The notes beneath the pieces are model-generated. The model did no database searches, had not been told where the DNA came from, and saw only the letters and a program-made list of their open reading frames with translations. Made by a program: the position numbers and the translations under genes. Shown here in pieces: positions 35,297 through 46,761 of a DNA stretch of 64,000 bases; the first letter of the stretch is position 1; each line of letters begins with the position of its first letter. The stretch covers positions 839,102 through 903,101 of the forward strand of contig MU277670.1 of assembly GCA_022385805.1 (NCBI GenBank). The letters are read 5' to 3'. This stretch comes from Pilatotrama ljubarskyi (taxonomy: Eukaryota; Basidiomycota; Agaricomycetes; Polyporales; Polyporaceae).

Positions 35297-35995
35297 AGAA
35301 GCATGTCTTGATATTGCACAGCGAGAAGTGAGCCTACAGCATTCCCTCTTATGACGGTCATGCGATTGACACGCGGCGATGTAAGGGATTGTACGTCGTA
35401 GCCAGGATCGTAATTGTAGCACCTGCAACAAACCCAGACGCTTCAGAGTCAGCTGGAACGGTGGAATGCATGTTCTAGGGAACCATGGCTTGATCGTCAG
35501 GCACATGGGTCTATTGCTTTCCATGCCCTTTCGGTGTCTTTCGACGACCGCATCCAACACACACACACAGGACTCGGCCGATGTAGCTGACCGTAAGATG
35601 CTTGGAACTAGTGCAGTCGAATCTGAAGCCTGTCATGGCTAATCGGCATGTTCCTGCAATTGATCCTGGATCGAAGCAGCGTCTCGATTACTGGCATGAT
35701 CGGCTAATGGGCTCACTTCTGCAACTGCTGTGGACGCATATGTGTCCACATGTCCTGCCGCAACGACGTCGTCCAATTCTCTTTCCAGGATGCTCCTCCA
35801 ACAGACAAGAATAGCATCGAGGCGCTGCATATCATCCCAACAAACTCAAAACCACGCTGGGCTTAGCAACAGACGCCAAACATCTTTCGCCTCTTCCCCC
35901 TGCTCATTCGCGGCGGTGGATCTCGTTCTTTCGTCGTCTTGTTTCGTGACCCTTTCTCATCCTTCCCTTCTCTTCACATTCTTTCATTTCACGAC
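35297..35995. promoter_or_regulatory. 3' region of prefoldin and promoter of the CAP-protein gene
   Basis: No gene is supported. The last 150 bases are CT-rich, as in strong fungal promoters and leaders, directly before the CAP-protein ATG at 35996. Confidence 0.4.
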
Positions 35996-37690
35996 ATGAG
36001 GGTGGTAGTCGGGGCGATCGTCCTGTCAGTCGCAGCCTGGGCGTCAGTTGTCGCAGCTAGTCCCGCCGAGTTTCATGGTGAGCATGTTTGTTGCTACAGG
36101 TCTGCACATCCTAACTTATGAATCTTTCAGAGGCGATAGTTCCAGCCAGCTCGCCTGCTGAGCAATTTTCATCGGACGAAAATCATTCGACCAGTAACCA
36201 AACGGCTGTCGCGGGGTCCCAATCTGTCACGTCCACCGAGAGCTTTCACTTTTCTGGAACGCAGTCCATACAACGGTCCGCATCTTCCGAGTCTCTCATT
36301 TCATCTAGTGCTTCAAGCAATAGCACGCCCACCTCCGCGGTCGTCTCATCCTCTTCCAAAGCCGCTATCTCGTCCACATCTCAGGTCGTCGTCACGCCCT
36401 CCAGCGCATCGGGCCCATCGTCCCCTCTTGCTCCTACGACCTCGCCCTCTACGTCCGTCGCTTTCTCTCCCTCTGAGGTACTCCCGCCATCGGTATCGCC
36501 CTCGCCCCCGAGGCCATCGTCGGCACCGCCCAAGCCCTCATCGCCGGTCACCGCGTCGTCAGCATTCTTGGGCACACCTTCGAATCCCTCCACATCCACC
36601 ACGGCGTCTGACACATCATCAACGGACTCTTCCCCCTCCGTCGGTTCGTTAACCCTTGTGTCCTCTGTCACATTTTCGGATCACTCGAGTAGGGCGTCGG
36701 AGTCGCCCAGCTCGTCGCCCGGGGTGCCGAGCTCAGAAAATGAGGTCAGCATATCCTCCACGAGCGCGCAGTCTGCCTCAATCACATCGCCTGCACCAAC
36801 GTCGGCGTTCGCAACTAGCCTGAGCGGTTCCTCCGGCCCTGTGTCCTCTCCTATTGACACTGGCGCTCCGTCGGCGACTCCAAGTACCGGCTCTGCCTTT
36901 TCGCCGGCGTCCTCGTCGGTGTCCGTTAGCTCAGGACTTTCGTCGTCTTCATCGGTGTCCGTCAGCTCAGCGGTGTTCTCGGCATCATCGTCGTCAATCT
37001 CAGACATCATCTCAGCGGTTACTTCAGCGTCTTCCTCTTCCAACACGCGATCTGCCTCATCGCCTGCCAGCACCATCAGTAGTTTCAGCACTAGCACGGC
37101 GATTAGCACCACCTCCTCCAGCAGTGCACCTGTCTCCGGTCCCACCGTAGGGGCTGCGGAAAGGCAGATCTACCTTGATCAACACAACGCCGTTCGCGAG
37201 AGATTCAATGCTCAGCCGCTCAGTTGGTCTGATGAACTCCAGGCCAAAGCCCAGGCATACGCGGAGGGCTGTGAACTGAAACACTCGGACGGAGCACTTG
37301 GCCCATTCGGCGAGAACCTAGCCGCTGCTACTGGTATCTTCGACACGGTGGCCGCAGTCAACCTGTTCGTCAGGGATCAGGGTAAGTCACGACGATGACC
37401 GTCTTCCCCCCGGGGCTAACGCTGGTACAATTGCAGACCAATTTAGTCGTGATGACTTCGTGTTCAGTCATTTCACTCAGGTGGTCTGGAAGTCCACGAC
37501 ACAGTTGGGCTGTGGCATCGCCATATGCGATAACATCTTCCCGTCTCGCAAAGGCAATGCCACTTACCACGTGTGCCTCTATGACCCGGTCGGGAACATC
37601 ATTGGACAGGAGAAGTGAGTCGCGCCCTTGTCAGTCCTCCGCCGATCAGCACTAACGTAGGATGCTAATAGGGAGAATCTCCCACTCTGA
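35996..37690 (+). CDS. Secreted CAP-domain (SCP/PR-1) protein with Ser/Thr-rich stalk
   Basis: Exons 35996-36077, 36131-37381, 37437-37614 and 37672-37690 give 509 residues. The first 20 residues are a signal peptide (VVVGAIVLSVAAWASVVAAS). Residues 30-375 are nearly all Ser, Thr, Ala, Pro and Val, so probably heavily O-glycosylated. The C-terminal CAP domain contains YLDQHNAVRERFNAQPLSW, ELQAKAQAYAEGC, GENLAAATG, HFTQVVWKSTTQLGCG and a Cys-containing YHVCLYDPVGN end. The catalytic-like His and Glu of the CAP cavity are present (QHN, GEN, HFTQ). Fungal Pry/PR-1 proteins bind sterols or fatty acids outside the cell; the function here is inferred. The mucin-like stalk suggests attachment to or extension from the cell wall. 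Confidence 0.9.
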
Positions 37691-38604
37691 GATCGCCCCG
37701 TGTCACGTGCGACTTTTCCCCTTCGCTGGCCTCGGGGTCGAGTACGCCGATGTATTCGCGTTAACTTATTGCTCTGCCCCGGATGCGGCAGAAGCATCCA
37801 CTTCTACCGGCTAGATGTGTAGGTGTTCGCTGGCGGCGCCGCGTTTCGTTCTTCGATATCCCTATTGATCTTGGTTCATCGGGTCTTCCTCGCTGTTGCA
37901 CTCTGTATGTATGCTGTCATCCTATCGCTGAACAACATGTTGTCGCATCTCATCGCCGGCGATGTACGGTTCGATCGCGACTGAAGCACGACTCGCTGCG
38001 GTCAATGGATGGGAGCGGTTCGTACACCGGCGGGCCCAATCAAACAACTCAGATTGACTTCGAAGCAACTCGCGGCCGCATGCCAGGAGCACGATCTCAG
38101 TCAGATATGCGGAGTGAGAGAAAGGCCGGGCTTGATGGAGATGAGGCATCCGCCGCGATTAGCCCTCACATGATTACCATGCTCAATCATCCTGAAAAGA
38201 CTGGACGTCTTCCTCCTCGGAGCGACGGTGACTATGAAACTTGCCGTGCCAATGGAGACGCACGGTGCTGGGAGCGTCAGTGGAGTACGGACACTGTATT
38301 AGGGTGGGTCGAGCGTCGGCGATATTCAAGTTCGCATGCTGTATACCGGACTCGAATGCTCAAGGTGCACGCGCCGTATGCATCGGAAGCATGGCCGCGG
38401 CCTTTCCGGTACCAGACGGCTGGCGATGCAGCTTCGCGCAGAGCTCATTGAGGCGGCGTCTCGAGTCGTCCTTCACATTGCTGGTTATACTGATCGGGAG
38501 CAGGCATGAGGTGAGAACGAGCGTACGTGTTTACAAGGCTCGAGGACAATTCACTGCCAGTGAATATGAGTCTACAGGTCAGATCTGTCTTTTTGTCTGC
38601 ATGG
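37691..38604. other. Convergent intergenic region
   Basis: A 222-codon open frame on the plus strand (37783-38451) shows no recognisable motif and no codon or splice support. I consider the stretch to be the 3' regions of the CAP gene (+) and the SET gene (-). Confidence 0.35.
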
Positions 38605-40724
38605 TCACAGAACACGAGCGGCGAATGACTGAATATCCATCCGCTGCAGCGTCTCCTCGTGGATCAACATGAACAGCTCCTTTCCGTCCCCGACCGAGAT
38701 GCTCGTGACTGTAGAGGGTAATGAGATGAGCTGTGCGCATGTGAGAGAAGTCGCACTCACGCCAAAGAGCGGCTTTGAGCCAACGTGTCGCATTGCCTTC
38801 TTCGCGCAGATCGCAGTAGCTGCATGCGATGCGGAGCATGATATCGGCCGGCTCCATGAAGGATGTCACTGTCGGGATGCGATCGCTCGAGATGGGCAGC
38901 GCAGTAGCAACGCCGCCTGTGGAGGTAAGGACGAACCCGTAGCTCTCGAGAGCCTGCTTATCGTACTGGATTGCCTCGCGGATGTGACGCCCAGTACCAG
39001 ACATTCGCAGCTTCTCTGCAACGACGTGCAGAGCGAGCGCGCTCAGAGGGCGGATCTTGCCCCGTGTCGGAGCATAGGTGGCGTCGATGTCCTTCACCAG
39101 AGTGCGGACCTCTGTGAGGGATGCTGACGTGATCGTCGGGGCGTCGATGCGAGATTTCAGCTCATGGCGACGACGCAGCCGTGTCTCACCGTCCCGACGA
39201 TCGTCTTCGCACAGTCTGCAACTGCAGCTGTCGAGCATATGCTTCCGGAGGACGGCCTGGCGGTCGATGTACGACTCCTCCACGCTGTAAGGAATCGTCA
39301 CTTCGGTGCCCGCTTTGATCGGCTCGGCAGCACGGATGATCATGAGGTCACCGATGCAGTACCAGATCGCGTTGGCGATGCATGAGTGGTTGAACATAGA
39401 GGCTAACGTGTACAAACCTGCAGGTTTGGCAACTTCGTCTACCCTGGGACCGTCTAGGCGGAAGGGACAAAAGTTGTTGTATGTGCAGATCGCTTCGAGC
39501 TGGGCGATGTCGATGTCGACTTTGGGTTCGAGCAGATCGACTTCGACAGGGGTAGAACGCGGGGGCGGGTAGTGGACCGGGGGTGCGGGGTATTCAGAGC
39601 CGGCGTACAGATGGAAGACCTCGTCGTGTGAATCCGGATTGCCGTAGATCTTCTCCACGAGGCATGCAAGGAGGAGGGAGTCGGTACGCTCCATGCTAGA
39701 TTTGGAGAGAAGATCAAGGGTGACGACAAACTGATTTGTGGGCAGGTCCGACGCGTACACGGACACAAAGGGCTTGGCCACGAGCTGTATGCCAGATTTA
39801 GGTTGGACCAGCGCAGCCATTTTGTGAGCGACGTACCAGTAGATCTCCCGTCTTCAGATCTTGTGTAGCGACCATGCCACGTCCCCCGCCTCGATTGTCT
39901 ATAGGTCGCACTTCCACCGAGCCGAAGAAGTTAGCAGCGTCAACGCGAATCTTGCGTTTCGCGCTACGGAACAAGATGGTCCAGTCGTACGTTCCTGCTT
40001 CGCTTTCGCGTAATCGAGCCCTGCAGCGAGCAAGCCATGATTCTGCGCTAGCATCATTGGCATGATTACCCTGCCAGCGAAGGAAGTCCTCCTCGGCCGC
40101 GCGAAATTCATGTCTACCATAACGCGCTTTGGCCAGGCGAAAGAGTGCCTTATCAGTGAACGCGTCCGAGACAGCTACCTTGTTCAAGACGTCTTGCGCA
40201 TCATGAGCAGCGCCGGAGTAGTATCCCAGACGGACATAAGCCTCGGCACGATTCAAGCGTAGCACGATTGCGTTATGATCCAGCGCGAGGGCGTACGAGT
40301 AGGCGAAGGCAGCGAGGAACCACTGTGAAGCCTTAAAGTAGTCGTTACCACGCTGTTGCCAGGCCTCCGCGGTCCTCGGGAGCGGTGGTATGTCGGTCGA
40401 TATGTCGCCTATAGGCCATGCTATATCGTGAAGTAGACTGCTGTTGGGGGCCACGAACGTGATGTCGGTCGGGCTGTCGACTCGAAGGAGAGGGCGGATG
40501 CCTTGCGTAGGGGCTTTGAACGTCGGTTCGCGGATAGCGAGTATCGTTCCTGGGGGAAATAGAGCGTCCAGATGGTCGAGCGAGCAGTTGAATGTGGATG
40601 GGAAGTTGTAAATAGACAGGTCGTGGGCTACGCCTTCGGGATCCTCGATAATGGTCTGAATGGCGACCATCCGGGCTGAAGGGGATGTGCAGTAAGGACA
40701 CAGCGGGGATACGGGGAGACTCAC
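38605..40724 (-). CDS. TPR and SET domain protein (SMYD-like)
   Basis: Exons 39837-40724, 38761-39784 and 38605-38708 give 671 residues. Residues 120-220 hold tetratricopeptide-like helices (EAWQQRGNDYFKASQWFLAA, ALDHNAIVLRLNRAEAYVRLG, DKALFRLAKARYG). The SET region opens with a GRGMVATQDLKTGDLLL stretch made by splicing and has NHSCIANAIWY and EVTIPY, followed by the post-SET-like CSCRLCEDDRRD. The SET halves are separated by a long insertion, as in SMYD enzymes, but no MYND finger is visible. It should be a protein lysine methyltransferase if the active site is intact; the substrate is unknown. The ATG at 40724 is the first in frame, and one at 40670 is also possible. A short 104 nt last exon gives the DGKELFMLIHEETL end. 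Confidence 0.87.
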
Positions 40725-40891
40725 AACAAGGGGTTATAAGGCGGCACAGAAGGTAATGGCCCTTGACGTCCGTCGATAATCAGCCGAGCAAGCGTCGAAC
40801 AAAGGGACGAAGCCGTACAATGTGGACTCGACGAACGAGCATTTGGGAGAAGGTGACTTCGGTATGGTCAACGGTGACATGGTATGAGGAG

Positions 40892-41299
40892 TCAAGCGTA
40901 CGTACTACGGCTCAGATTCTGGACGGGAGTCGAGCTTGAATGTTTTCGAAAGCCAACCATTGTCATGTAGAATGGGATTCCCACGCCAGGAGCCCCAGCG
41001 CCTTCACGGACCAGCCGTTCTAGTTGCGAACGGCGTTGTCGTTGATCAGCGATGAGCTGATTGCGATCGACGACAGGGACTGGTTCAGGAGAGACCATGC
41101 GGTCTTCCTCGAACCAATCTTGGTACTCCTTGATGTAGTGAGCGAGCTCGTCCGCGGACATACCGTGATGGTAGCGTGGCGGAGGCCGACGTGGCTGCGA
41201 CGATGCCAACGTCTGTCCATACTCGAGAGATGCTTGCGCCTGCCCGGAGGGGTCGAGACTCAACGCACTCGTGAGGGCAGCAAGTCGTTCAGGATCCAT
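40892..41299 (-). CDS. Small hypothetical protein
   Basis: An ATG at 41299 opens a frame of about 135 residues: ERLAALTSALSLDPSG, a Pro/Arg-rich linker, then helical DELAHYIKEYQDWFEEDR and QLIADQRQRRSQLERLVREG, and PFYMTMVGFRKHSSS. The acidic-then-basic helical pattern suggests a real protein. I know no family for it. A GTACGT donor at 40905 could splice to an acceptor before 40856 and end at 40780, replacing the last few residues. The open frame continues upstream to 41431 but the added part lacks protein character. Confidence 0.5.
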   Translation of the reverse strand: MDPERLAALTSALSLDPSGQAQASLEYGQTLASSQPRRPPPRYHHGMSADELAHYIKEYQDWFEEDRMVSPEPVPVVDRNQLIADQRQRRSQLERLVREGAGAPGVGIPFYMTMVGFRKHSSSTPVQNLSRSTYA

Positions 41300-42214
41300 G
41301 AAGAAGGTGAGGCGGGGTGGTGAGACAGCGTAGAGCAGGCATTTGGTCCACCCCTTTGTAGGATTGACGAGGAGTTCCCCGAGCGCATGAAAACGCGGGT
41401 CGCCGACCCTCAGGGTCGCCTGGCGGACCAAAGGCAGCGCGTGTTTGCTTGAGTGGGTCCCTCTATTTGCATTGCGGAGGCCGGAAGATCCTGAATACCG
41501 CAGCTTCTTCGCGAGATCGTTCCTATCGGAGACGGATCAAGGACGAGTCAGTTGCAAATCCAGCTTGATTCGGACGAGATACTTGCCTCGTTGCTTCTTG
41601 GTGTCCTAGGACATCTTCCTCGGGGAACAGTCGCCCCAAACTGCGTCGTCATCCGATGGTCACCAGCGACCCATGCCCTTTCTCCGCTGGCAATTTTTGG
41701 AAAGCATTCTGTGGGACCACTCTACTGTCGGACCGGCTTGATGAACCCTATGGCCCCTCCGTGGAACGGCTGACGCTTTGTGGGCGGAAGCGCGTACTGA
41801 GCACGGAGGGCAGATCAGCAGTCTCGCACCGTCTGGACTTGCGTGTGGTGCGTGGTCTGGGTGACTCCTCTGGCAAGTCCTTTGTGCGCCACAAAGGGCA
41901 CCATGGAACCTGTAGGCGGGGTAACGGCGTTGCATTCGATCCAGTCTGGAAATCGCAATCCTGAGAAGGCGGCGAATATCGATGGTAAATCATCCGCAGC
42001 GTGGTTTTGGGTTAGGGTTGTTCGCCATTCTTGGGCGCCAATACGGTACGGCAAGCATTAACGACTCCTCGGCTAAAAACAGAACCTGTACGTACGTGTC
42101 GACCTAGCGGGTCCACCCAATTACATCTCAGCGTCGTTCATATCATTGTCGCTCGCTAACTCACGCGCCCCGGGGCATTGGAGAGAAATCTTCCTAGCAC
42201 GTATATCGGAAGAA
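41300..42214. promoter_or_regulatory. Divergent intergenic region before MLH3
   Basis: It separates the small hypothetical gene (-) and MLH3 (+). No gene is supported in the frames present. Confidence 0.4.
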
Positions 42215-45200
42215 ATGGCCGATTACTCTCACGCAGCCGCCGGTCCCAGCAGATCGTCCATTACGGCTCTTCCACCCTCCACACAGTCTCAGCTGAGGTC
42301 AACGCAGATCATCACAACCTTGCCTCAACTTGTTTCCGAGTTAATTCAAAACTCCTTAGATGCAGGGTCACGCAACATACAAGTCGCCATAGATCCGGAC
42401 GAATGGGAATGCTGGGTTCGCGATGACGGCGTCGGGATGTCCAGAGATGGGCTCGCCACGCTTGCCAGCGGTTCCGAAGCCGGAAGATATGGTCGGTAGC
42501 TCATTCTTTGCATCGGAAGCTTTGGGCTGCCAGCAACTATTCGAGCTTACAACATCGCGAACAGGTACGTCCAAGGCATGCACGCCGGCATCTCTGGGCG
42601 AAGTGACTACGTTTGGTTTTCGCGGTGAAGGTAGAACTCTGGATGAATTGCTCTCCACTTGTTCTGATAATGGAGACGTCTACAGCGCTCGTTTCAGCTG
42701 CTGACGTGTCATGTTTGGAAATCTCTTCCCGGACAAGACACTCACGCGAGAGCTGGTCAGTCATACTGAAGGTATGCTTGTTAGAGACACGCCGTTTTCC
42801 CTCCATCTCACGTCGTGGTAGGCTGGACAGACTCTATATGCGGGTCCTTCGATACATTGGCGTAGAGAATCTCCGGGAACAGTCGTTTCTGTGCGCGATG
42901 CGTTCTATAACGTCCGTTACCCTCTCATATCGTGTGCCCGGCATATGACCGAGGCTGAGCTTCGTATTGCCAGCTTCCGATTCGCAGGCGCTCGCATCCA
43001 AATGTCGCGCGGACAATGGAGCTCGTGAAGAAAGAAATCGAATCATACTCGCTGGTCTTTCCCAATGTCACTTTCTCCCTCGAGAAGACATGTAAGGCGA
43101 AAGAAGGCAACCAAGCGCGCTCCAAAGGTCGTGTTTTGACCGTTCCCAAGGTGCCCTCTCACACCCACTTTGGGCTTTGTAGCGCGCGCTTCTGACCACG
43201 ACTTAGACTCCATCGACCCTGGCCGCTTTCCGTCACATGTACGGGAAGGCCCTGGCCGAGGTCGGTGGCGCTTGGACATATGGTATGCCGATGAATGGTT
43301 GTCTCACATATTTTACAGCACGTAGAAGAGATAGACGAGCGTAGCGGCGATATGCACCTGGAAGGCTTTGTGTCCTTGCAAGGGGCATATTCAAAGGTGC
43401 GCATTCAGCAATAGACACTTGCGATTCACATGGTGAAACAATGATTGGTCAGGCTTACCAGTTCCTGTGTACGCTCGCCCACGCTATCTGCCATTGTGAT
43501 CTCATATCTCATCCTCGCAGATATCAACAAGCATCCGCTCGCAGCATGCGACCTCCACCGCAGCATCGAAGCTGTTTACGCCCGAAGCTCCTTCAGTAAG
43601 CACGTATGTAGCACCTTCGGACACAATCGTCGAGACCCTGACGGTGACTTGCCAGGCCTATGACGAACTCGGAAAGACGCACACCCCCAGCGCTGGTCAG
43701 TAGCAACCTGCCCAATTGAGCAGCGGCTTACCGTCATCAGCAGCTGTCCGCAGGTCTCCTCGGAAGGCCGAGAAGAAGCCTGTCTATGCCCTCGATCTTA
43801 GCATACCTCCTCGCTTCGTCGACAACTGTATTGTACCAGCTAAGACTGCTGTTCAGTTGCAGGTACGTACGGATGTTTTGAGTCCCATACAATGAGTAAT
43901 TATGTGTTCCAGAACTCGACGGCTGCGACCGCTTTCCTGACATCTGTCATCGAGCGGGTTCTCGTCCACCATGGCTTCCTCACCGTCCACCCTGAAAGAC
44001 TTCTGCCTTCGCAGGGCGTCCCATCTCCGCACAAGAAGAGGAAGCTTGCTCATAGCGATAACGCATGGGGGGTATCGCAAAGACAACTGTTGCCCCGTGC
44101 CCCGTCACAAGCCCTGGCAGATCCGATGCAGGGATGCAACCCTGCCTTTCGCTTGCTAGCTACCGTCCAGGACCACACGGTGGTCGTCGGTAGGAACGAA
44201 GACACGTCTGGCATTCTGTGGACAGACCCAGCGACCGGCCAGAGGTTCATCATCGATGGTCGTACGGGCAACTCCTACCCGCAGTTCGCACCCACGGCAG
44301 GACATGTTCAAGATACAGTAGTGGCACCTACCCCGAGAACACGGATGACCCTCCCCGCTCACCCCTCAACCTCCGTACCGGAGAACGCACCCGCCTGGAT
44401 GGCTGATGCTCTCCGAGCCAACGAGGCTTACCGCTTGACAGAGCGCAGGATACTCGCTCTCCCAAGCTGCTCCGAGCTCATGGAGTGGCATGCCTGCGAC
44501 GGGGGGCACTCTCACGGGCGAACACCTTATGCAAACCTATCCTGGGACGTCCCGCGGCTAGGGCGGTTCGACAGCGCCGGCCTGCGCGCGGCTCGCGTGC
44601 TCGGGCAAGTCGACAGGAAGTTCATCGCGTGCGTCATTCAGTCTTCACGGAGCGCGCGCGAGGATGAATATGCAGGGGATGCCCTCGGAGAAGACGGCGC
44701 GCTTGTTTTGATCGATCAGCATGCCGCGGACGAGCGCGTGCGTGTCGAGCGTTTCTTGCGAGAGCTCTGCGAGGGCTTTCTGTCGTCCAGCGATCAGCCG
44801 GATCTCCGTGAAGGTTTGCGAGAGGAGTTACCTCCCGCTGGAGTGAGAGCTAGAGCGATCATTCCACCTAGGAACGTGCTGTTGACCAGACGGGAGGCAC
44901 ATACGGTCACTGGCACAAACCATGTCCGTCTCATGTTCGCTCGATGGGGAATCACGTTTGCCACCACACCGGATGTGCATGAGATGAACTGGGGACTTCG
45001 GGAGGATAGCGAAGAAGCCTATGCGCAAGTCGCAGTCGCGACCATTCCCGAGGTCATCGCAGACAAGGTACGCACCTCACTGCTTCAATAAATCCAAAAG
45101 TTACTCAGCGATCTGCAGCTCTTGGCTGGTGACGAATTGCGCGAGATGATAAAGGGGTACTTTGCACAACTCGAATCAGACGGCGCTGAGGGCATCGCTC

Positions 45201-45619
45201 AGAGCCAGCCCGCTGTGCCTAAAGGGCATGATGACCATCCTCATGCGTGGCAGAAGGCGATGCGCTACTGCCCGCGCGAGCTCGTCGACTTGGTAAACTC
45301 GAGAGCCTGTCGAGGTACGTTCTGCGAGCATTCCAGTTCCGTCTGGTTCTCACACATGTCGCTCGCAGGCGCGATCATGTTCAACGACACGCTCACGCTC
45401 GAACAGTGCAAGAGCCTTCTGGACAAGCTCTCCGTTACATCGCTACCGTTCCAGTGCGCGCACGGAAGGTGCGTGAAAGGACGATCGTGTAGTCTCTCTG
45501 TTGGCTGAGGAGGTCTGTCTAGACCGTCTCTTGTGCCTTTGGTGGACGTCGGTGGACGCGGTGCTTGTTCTGTGGGCGCTCCCATCAACTGGGGCGCGTT
45601 CGGGGAGAGTAGAATGTAG
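42215..45619 (+). CDS. MLH3: DNA mismatch repair protein MLH3
   Basis: Fifteen exons (42215-42491, 42565-42630, 42686-42771, 42822-42911, 42974-43150, 43207-43260, 43319-43396, 43453-43468, 43521-43603, 43656-43695, 43744-43862, 43913-45067, 45119-45314, 45369-45468, 45523-45619) give 877 residues. The N-terminal GHKL ATPase has ELIQNSLDAGS, DDGVGMS and TFGFRGEAL, followed by the MutL transducer (FYNLPIRRRSHP, YGKALAEHVEEIDER). A variable linker carries a basic KKRK patch. The C-terminal endonuclease domain has VLIDQHAADERVRVE, matching DQHA(X)2E(X)4E, and the terminal motif QCAHGRPSLVPL. MutL-gamma (MLH1-MLH3) nicks DNA in meiotic crossover resolution and aids mismatch repair. One exon is only 16 nt. 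Every junction restores a conserved motif. Confidence 0.95.
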
Positions 45620-45967
45620 GCCTTTCGAGGGCCATGTAGTACACGCGCGCGCGCAGATGATGACTGAGGCGCGCAGGGCGCGGTGTCTATTGCACTTACG
45701 CGTAAGAGCGCGTAATCGACGGGAATGATCTGGAGTGATAGCGGGCGATTGAGTGCGCATCGATGTGAGAGCCAGCGAGAGCTTGCGAGAGTGGCCTGGA
45801 TGATGTCACGCGAGCGACAATTACCCATGACGTCAGTCCCCCGCGCCCCCTCATATACTCGTCCACGCGCCTCCCGCCTCACCAACTCATCCGCACGCAT
45901 CCGACGCATTCTCCTCTGCATTTCATCTCGCACGCTCGCATCTACACGCAACACACAGTCGCTCATC
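45620..45967 (+). promoter_or_regulatory. Promoter and leader of the SBDS-like gene
   Basis: These 348 bases separate the MLH3 stop from the next ATG, on the same strand. The last 100 bases are CA/CT-rich, as in a leader, after a weak CATATA element near 45855. Confidence 0.35.
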
Positions 45968-46591
45968 ATGGTTCGCGAGTTGACCAAGATCGTCTACAAG
46001 CCCTTCCCCGAGTCCACTGAGGACTACATCGTGATCGTTAACCCCGCAGAGGTACGTCTCGCAGCCGCTGAACAGATCATGATCGCATGCTCACACGCAA
46101 GTCCGCCGCGTGCAGTACAAGAGGTGGAAAGCTGGAGGTATGTATACCCCTGCATCACTGCGTGCATGGATCGGTTCTGACGAGTCGCGCAGAAACGTAA
46201 TCGCATTTCAGCTCCATGCCTGTCGACCCGCCGATGACTGACGATCTGTCCAACGACGCATGCAGCTCCATCCCATTGACCGAGGTCGTCGACTGTGAGT
46301 GCGCTTGCCGTGCAGGATGAGAGACGTGCTGATTGACATGCGGTGGTGGCACCAGCCTTCCAGATCTTCTGGTCTAACCAGGGCTCGCAAGGCTTGCTCG
46401 GCACGCCATCGAATCAGCAACTAGAGAACGTGTTCGGCACGCACAAAGACGTCGATGTCATTACCCAGATCCTCCAGAAGGGCAAGGAGGAGACAGGGAA
46501 GGGCATCCGAACAGGCGAGGTTGGGACGAACCTGAGCAAGGGCAGCATGGCCGTCGACACAAAGGGCAAGTCGACGACTGGCATTCCTTGA
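45968..46591 (+). CDS. RTC3: SBDS N-terminal-domain protein (Rtc3-like)
   Basis: Exons 45968-46051, 46116-46141, 46266-46294 and 46356-46591 give 124 residues. The sequence contains VYKPFPESTEDYIVIVNPAEYKRW in consecutive pieces, IPLTEVVDSFQIFWS, then GSQGLLGTPSNQQLENVFGT and DVITQILQKGKEE, the single SBDS-like (Sdo1 N-terminal) domain seen in yeast Rtc3/YHR087W and widespread in fungi. That domain binds RNA. Rtc3 is linked to RNA metabolism and stress; precise function unknown. The end is Gly/Ser-rich. Exon 2 could end at 46130 or 46141; only the latter keeps frame into SIPLTEVVD. A hAT-type insertion lies 178 bp downstream. Confidence 0.85.
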
Positions 46592-46761
46592 GCGGTGGGC
46601 CCGGCATCGAGTGCGAACTAGCGATGTGGACTGGACAGAAGAATGGGCGCAGGCTAGGGCAGAAGTGTAACAACGTGTACTAGTGTATTCTTGAGCATCG
46701 AACGGCATCTCTCTGCTTCCGTGGGGAAGCATGCTCGCCTGGGCGGCGAGAACGCAGTGTA
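46592..46761. other. 3' region of the Rtc3-like gene
   Basis: Short spacer ending at the target-site duplication of the adjacent MITE. No gene is seen. Confidence 0.45.

Noticed and set aside
36681..37145. Acidic minus-strand frame opposite the CAP-protein stalk
   Set aside because: Its Asp/Glu/Val composition is the mirror of the Ser/Thr codons on the other strand.
37783..38451. 222-codon plus-strand frame
   Set aside because: Lies in a 3' spacer between convergent genes and shows no domain, signal peptide or splice extension.
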